Source: QHCA01 sp003244095 (GTDB taxonomy: Bacteria > Actinomycetota > Actinomycetes > Mycobacteriales > QHCA01). Taken from it: a DNA stretch of 6,172 bases. The translations under genes were made by a program, and so were the position numbers. The DNA lies in assembly GCA_038329965.1 (NCBI GenBank), contig JBBQNN010000129.1, forward strand, positions 1 to 6,172. Direction: 5' to 3'. Positions 4,747 to 6,172 of the stretch are shown here, one piece after another (the stretch's first letter is position 1; each line of letters begins with the position of its first letter). Below the pieces are notes generated by a model that was not told the DNA's origin, searched no databases, and worked only from the letters and a program-made list of their open reading frames with translations.

Positions 4747-4769
4747 CGTCGCTGCAGGTTGCCGTTCAC
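4737..4769 (-). other. Ten-codon minicistron overlapping the start of the 90-aa gene
   Basis: A GTG at 4769, with AGGGGGG 4 bases upstream (4780-4774), opens a frame of ten codons (MNGNLQRRWF) and then a TGA at 4739-4737, about 8 bases past the GTG start of the 90-aa gene. Termination there could let ribosomes restart at 4746. Alternatively the two frames are one gene broken by a sequencing or natural frameshift, or the peptide is chance. Confidence 0.3.
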
Positions 4770-4837
4770 GCTGCCCCCCTGTGTTTGGTTGTCAGGCGCG
4801 GGCGGTGAGCGACTGCCAGAACGCGGGCGATCGCCTA
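4770..4837 (-). promoter_or_regulatory. 68-base intergenic gap
   Basis: This is one of only two real gaps between genes. It contains a perfect 10-base palindrome GGCGATCGCC (4826-4835) directly after the stop of the 122-aa gene, and a G-rich ribosome-site sequence at 4780-4774. There is no recognisable promoter and no stem plus T-run terminator. Nothing more can be supported. Confidence 0.25.
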
Positions 4838-5206
4838 TCACGTAGGGGTTGCGGCGTCAGCGAAGACACCGCGGAGGGCGCCGGCGACCATCGCCTCATC
4901 GACACCCGGGGGCAGCGCGGCGGCGATCGCCGGCGCGAGCTCGAGGACCAGGGCGTGGACGTCGACCTTCGCCGCGGCGATCTTGTAGCGGAGCTGCGCG
5001 AGCTCGGTGCCGGCGGGGACCGCACCCGTGACGTACTTGAGCGGGTAGGCCCAGACGGCGGTGCGGATCTGCCCGACACCGTCAGCGCCTTTCGCCCACG
5101 TGCTGACGGCCAGCTGGAGGGCCTTCTGCCCGTCGTCGCTGTTCGCCCAGGCGGTCATCTGTGCTGCATCCATGTCTGCTGGCCCTTCTGTGAGGATGGG
5201 GCTCAT
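4838..5206 (-). CDS. Late-region protein of unknown function, 122 aa
   Basis: The ATG at 5206 overlaps the stop of the tail protein (ATGA) and lacks its own ribosome site. An alternative ATG at 5173 has AGAAGGG 9 bases upstream and would remove 11 residues (MSPILTEGPAD); I keep the coupled start. The product contains a Trp-bearing helical N-terminal part (MTAWANSDDGQKALQLAVST), a middle segment with VWAYPLKYVTGAVPAG (51-66), and an Ala-rich helical end (LAPAIAAALPPGVDEAMVAG). No TM, Cys or signal peptide. Its last 35 residues resemble the end of the endolysin (LAPQIAAAI ... AAVESGVRKVL), a C-terminal helical segment I recall from several actinophage tail and lysin proteins. Position next to the tail protein suggests a structural or assembly role, but no function is known to me. 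Confidence 0.8.
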   Translation of the reverse strand: MSPILTEGPADMDAAQMTAWANSDDGQKALQLAVSTWAKGADGVGQIRTAVWAYPLKYVTGAVPAGTELAQLRYKIAAAKVDVHALVLELAPAIAAALPPGVDEAMVAGALRGVFADAATPT

Positions 5207-6172
5207 CGCAGGACGCCGGCGCGGAGGGTCTGCCGCTGCGGGATGGCGACGAGTACGCCGGAGCGGAGCACCCACCGGCCGGTCGTGGCCTGGGCGGCGA
5301 CGCCGGCCTTGTAGCTGACGAGCACCCCCACCCAGGCGGTGGCGGTGTCCAATATTCCGGACACCGACTGCACCCCGGTCGCGGTGAGCGCCTTGTGCTC
5401 GAGGACGACCTGCTTGTTCGTCGTGGCGGCCGCGCTGGCCGCGCCAGGATCCAGGGTGAACCCGGCGGCCTGGGTGAACACCGGCGACGCGCCCAGGCCG
5501 AACGCGCCGACGAGCATCTCGCCGGCCTGCGCGGTGGCGACCGTGTCGGTGATCGACGGGGTGGTCGTGGACGCGCCGACGCCGGCGACCGCCCGGTCGG
5601 TGTAGCCGGCCGCCTGCGCCGTGCCGACCATCTCCACCAGCGTCGCCGCCCAGCGTGCCAGCGAATTGTCACAGGTGACCTTCACCAGCGACCCGGCCGG
5701 CAGCCGCGCCGTCAGCGGTGCGGAGAACAGCGCGCACAGCAGCGAGCCGTTGTCGGACTGCTTGTCCAGCCGCCAGGCCGCGCCCGTCGGGTCGGTGACC
5801 GTCAGCGTCGACGGGGTGATCACCGCCGAGCAGCCCAGTGCCAGCAGCAGCGTCGACCCGGCGGGGACGTCGCGCAGCGTGGTCAGAGTGAGGGTCTTCG
5901 TCGCCGCGTCGGCGCTCCCGGTCGCGACCGCCCCGGCGACGATCGACTGCGTCGGGGTCGGCGGTGCCGCCGCGGCACCGCCCTTGTAGGTGACCAGGGC
6001 GCCAACCCACTGGGTCGACACGTCGAGGGTGCCGCCGATGGTCGGCGTGGCGATCGCGGTCAGCGTCTTGTACGCGAGGACGACCTGCTTGTTCGTCGTC
6101 GCCGCAGTCGAGGACACCGGCGGCAGCGCTGCTGCGCCGCCGGTGAAGGTGAAGACTGGCACCGAACCCAGG
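5203..6172 (-). CDS. Tail/receptor-binding type protein with tandem domains (5' end off window)
   Basis: The frame runs from the right edge to a TGA at 5205-5203; the 322 visible residues are the C-terminal part, and the GTG at 6162 is internal since the frame stays open to the edge. The sequence is rich in Thr, Ser, Ala, Val and Gly with alternating hydrophobic strands, as in beta-sandwich domains of tail fibres. A 65-residue stretch (bases 6171-5977) recurs without gaps 225 residues later (5496-5302), with 35 of 65 residues identical by my count, including ATTNKQVVL and YK-x-G. So at least two copies of a domain of about 225 residues are joined. The end carries two short related motifs, WVLRSGVLVA and TLRAGVLR. 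Upstream of small late genes and lysis genes, this fits a minor tail or host-recognition protein. A different virion decoration protein remains possible; the fold is inferred. Confidence 0.8.
   Translation of the reverse strand, partial: LGSVPVFTFTGGAAALPPVSSTAATTNKQVVLAYKTLTAIATPTIGGTLDVSTQWVGALVTYKGGAAAAPPTPTQSIVAGAVATGSADAATKTLTLTTLRDVPAGSTLLLALGCSAVITPSTLTVTDPTGAAWRLDKQSDNGSLLCALFSAPLTARLPAGSLVKVTCDNSLARWAATLVEMVGTAQAAGYTDRAVAGVGASTTTPSITDTVATAQAGEMLVGAFGLGASPVFTQAAGFTLDPGAASAAATTNKQVVLEHKALTATGVQSVSGILDTATAWVGVLVSYKAGVAAQATTGRWVLRSGVLVAIPQRQTLRAGVLR
5302..5496 (-). repeat. Tandem domain repeat, second copy
   Basis: This encodes 65 residues (LGASPVFT ... WVGVLVSYKAG) that align without gaps with those encoded at 5977-6171, offset 675 bases. 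It includes a 25-base stretch (5400-5424) identical to 6075-6099. Confidence 0.85.
5977..6171 (-). repeat. Tandem domain repeat, first visible copy
   Basis: This encodes 65 residues (LGSVPVFT ... WVGALVTYKGG), the end of a domain whose start lies off the window. Its 6075-6099 segment is base-for-base identical to 5400-5424. Confidence 0.85.

Noticed and set aside
4826..4835. GGCGATCGCC palindrome as a regulatory site
   Set aside because: A single 10-base palindrome of this GC content is expected by chance, and it lies directly behind a stop with no further symmetry.
4118..5314. Long plus-strand open frame of 398 codons
   Set aside because: It runs antisense across five well-supported minus-strand genes, has Arg/Ser-rich low-complexity composition, and is explained by high GC reducing stop codons.

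Overview
The window looks like part of a tailed-phage genome or prophage from a high-GC actinobacterium. The DNA is very GC-rich, codons end in G or C, starts are a mix of ATG and GTG, and every supportable gene lies on the minus strand. Neighbouring genes are mostly packed with ATGA, GTGA or TGATG overlaps, as in a single late transcript. I recognise the families by sequence pattern only and cannot name the host or phage.

Read 5'->3' on the minus strand (right to left), the layout is as follows. (1) The C-terminal 322 residues of a tail or receptor-binding type protein with tandem domains (6172-5203), overlapping a 122-aa protein of unknown function. (2) After a short gap, a run of small helical or membrane proteins: a 90-aa one-TM protein, a 58-aa helical protein, a 158-aa one-TM protein and a 209-aa membrane-anchored collagen-like protein. 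(3) A small HNH-nuclease-type protein, an M15-peptidase-like protein that has lost its C-terminal histidine motif, and a 217-aa Cys-rich protein of unknown function. (4) After a 146-base gap containing nested dyad symmetries, the lysis end: a 47-aa acidic protein, an N-acetylmuramoyl-L-alanine amidase endolysin, a 109-aa conserved-type phage protein, and a four-helix holin that runs off the left edge (333-1).

The amidase and holin form the lysis pair: the holin would permeabilise the membrane and the amidase would cut peptidoglycan. The tail protein and possibly the collagen-like protein belong to the virion or to host-surface interaction. The HNH protein and the M15-like protein sit between these blocks.

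The most interesting points are: an acidic peptide motif that occurs both at the end of the HNH protein and at the start of the 47-aa protein, each time directly before a wall-hydrolase-type gene; an M15-like protein whose last metal-binding motif seems replaced by overlap with the next gene; two genes (holin and 58-aa protein) that simple ORF lists easily miss; and a 675-base tandem repeat in the tail gene. There is no gene-free stretch longer than 300 bases; the two gaps (1699-1844 and 4770-4837) are described as features. I see no tRNA, rRNA, CRISPR, insertion sequence, integrase or attachment site.
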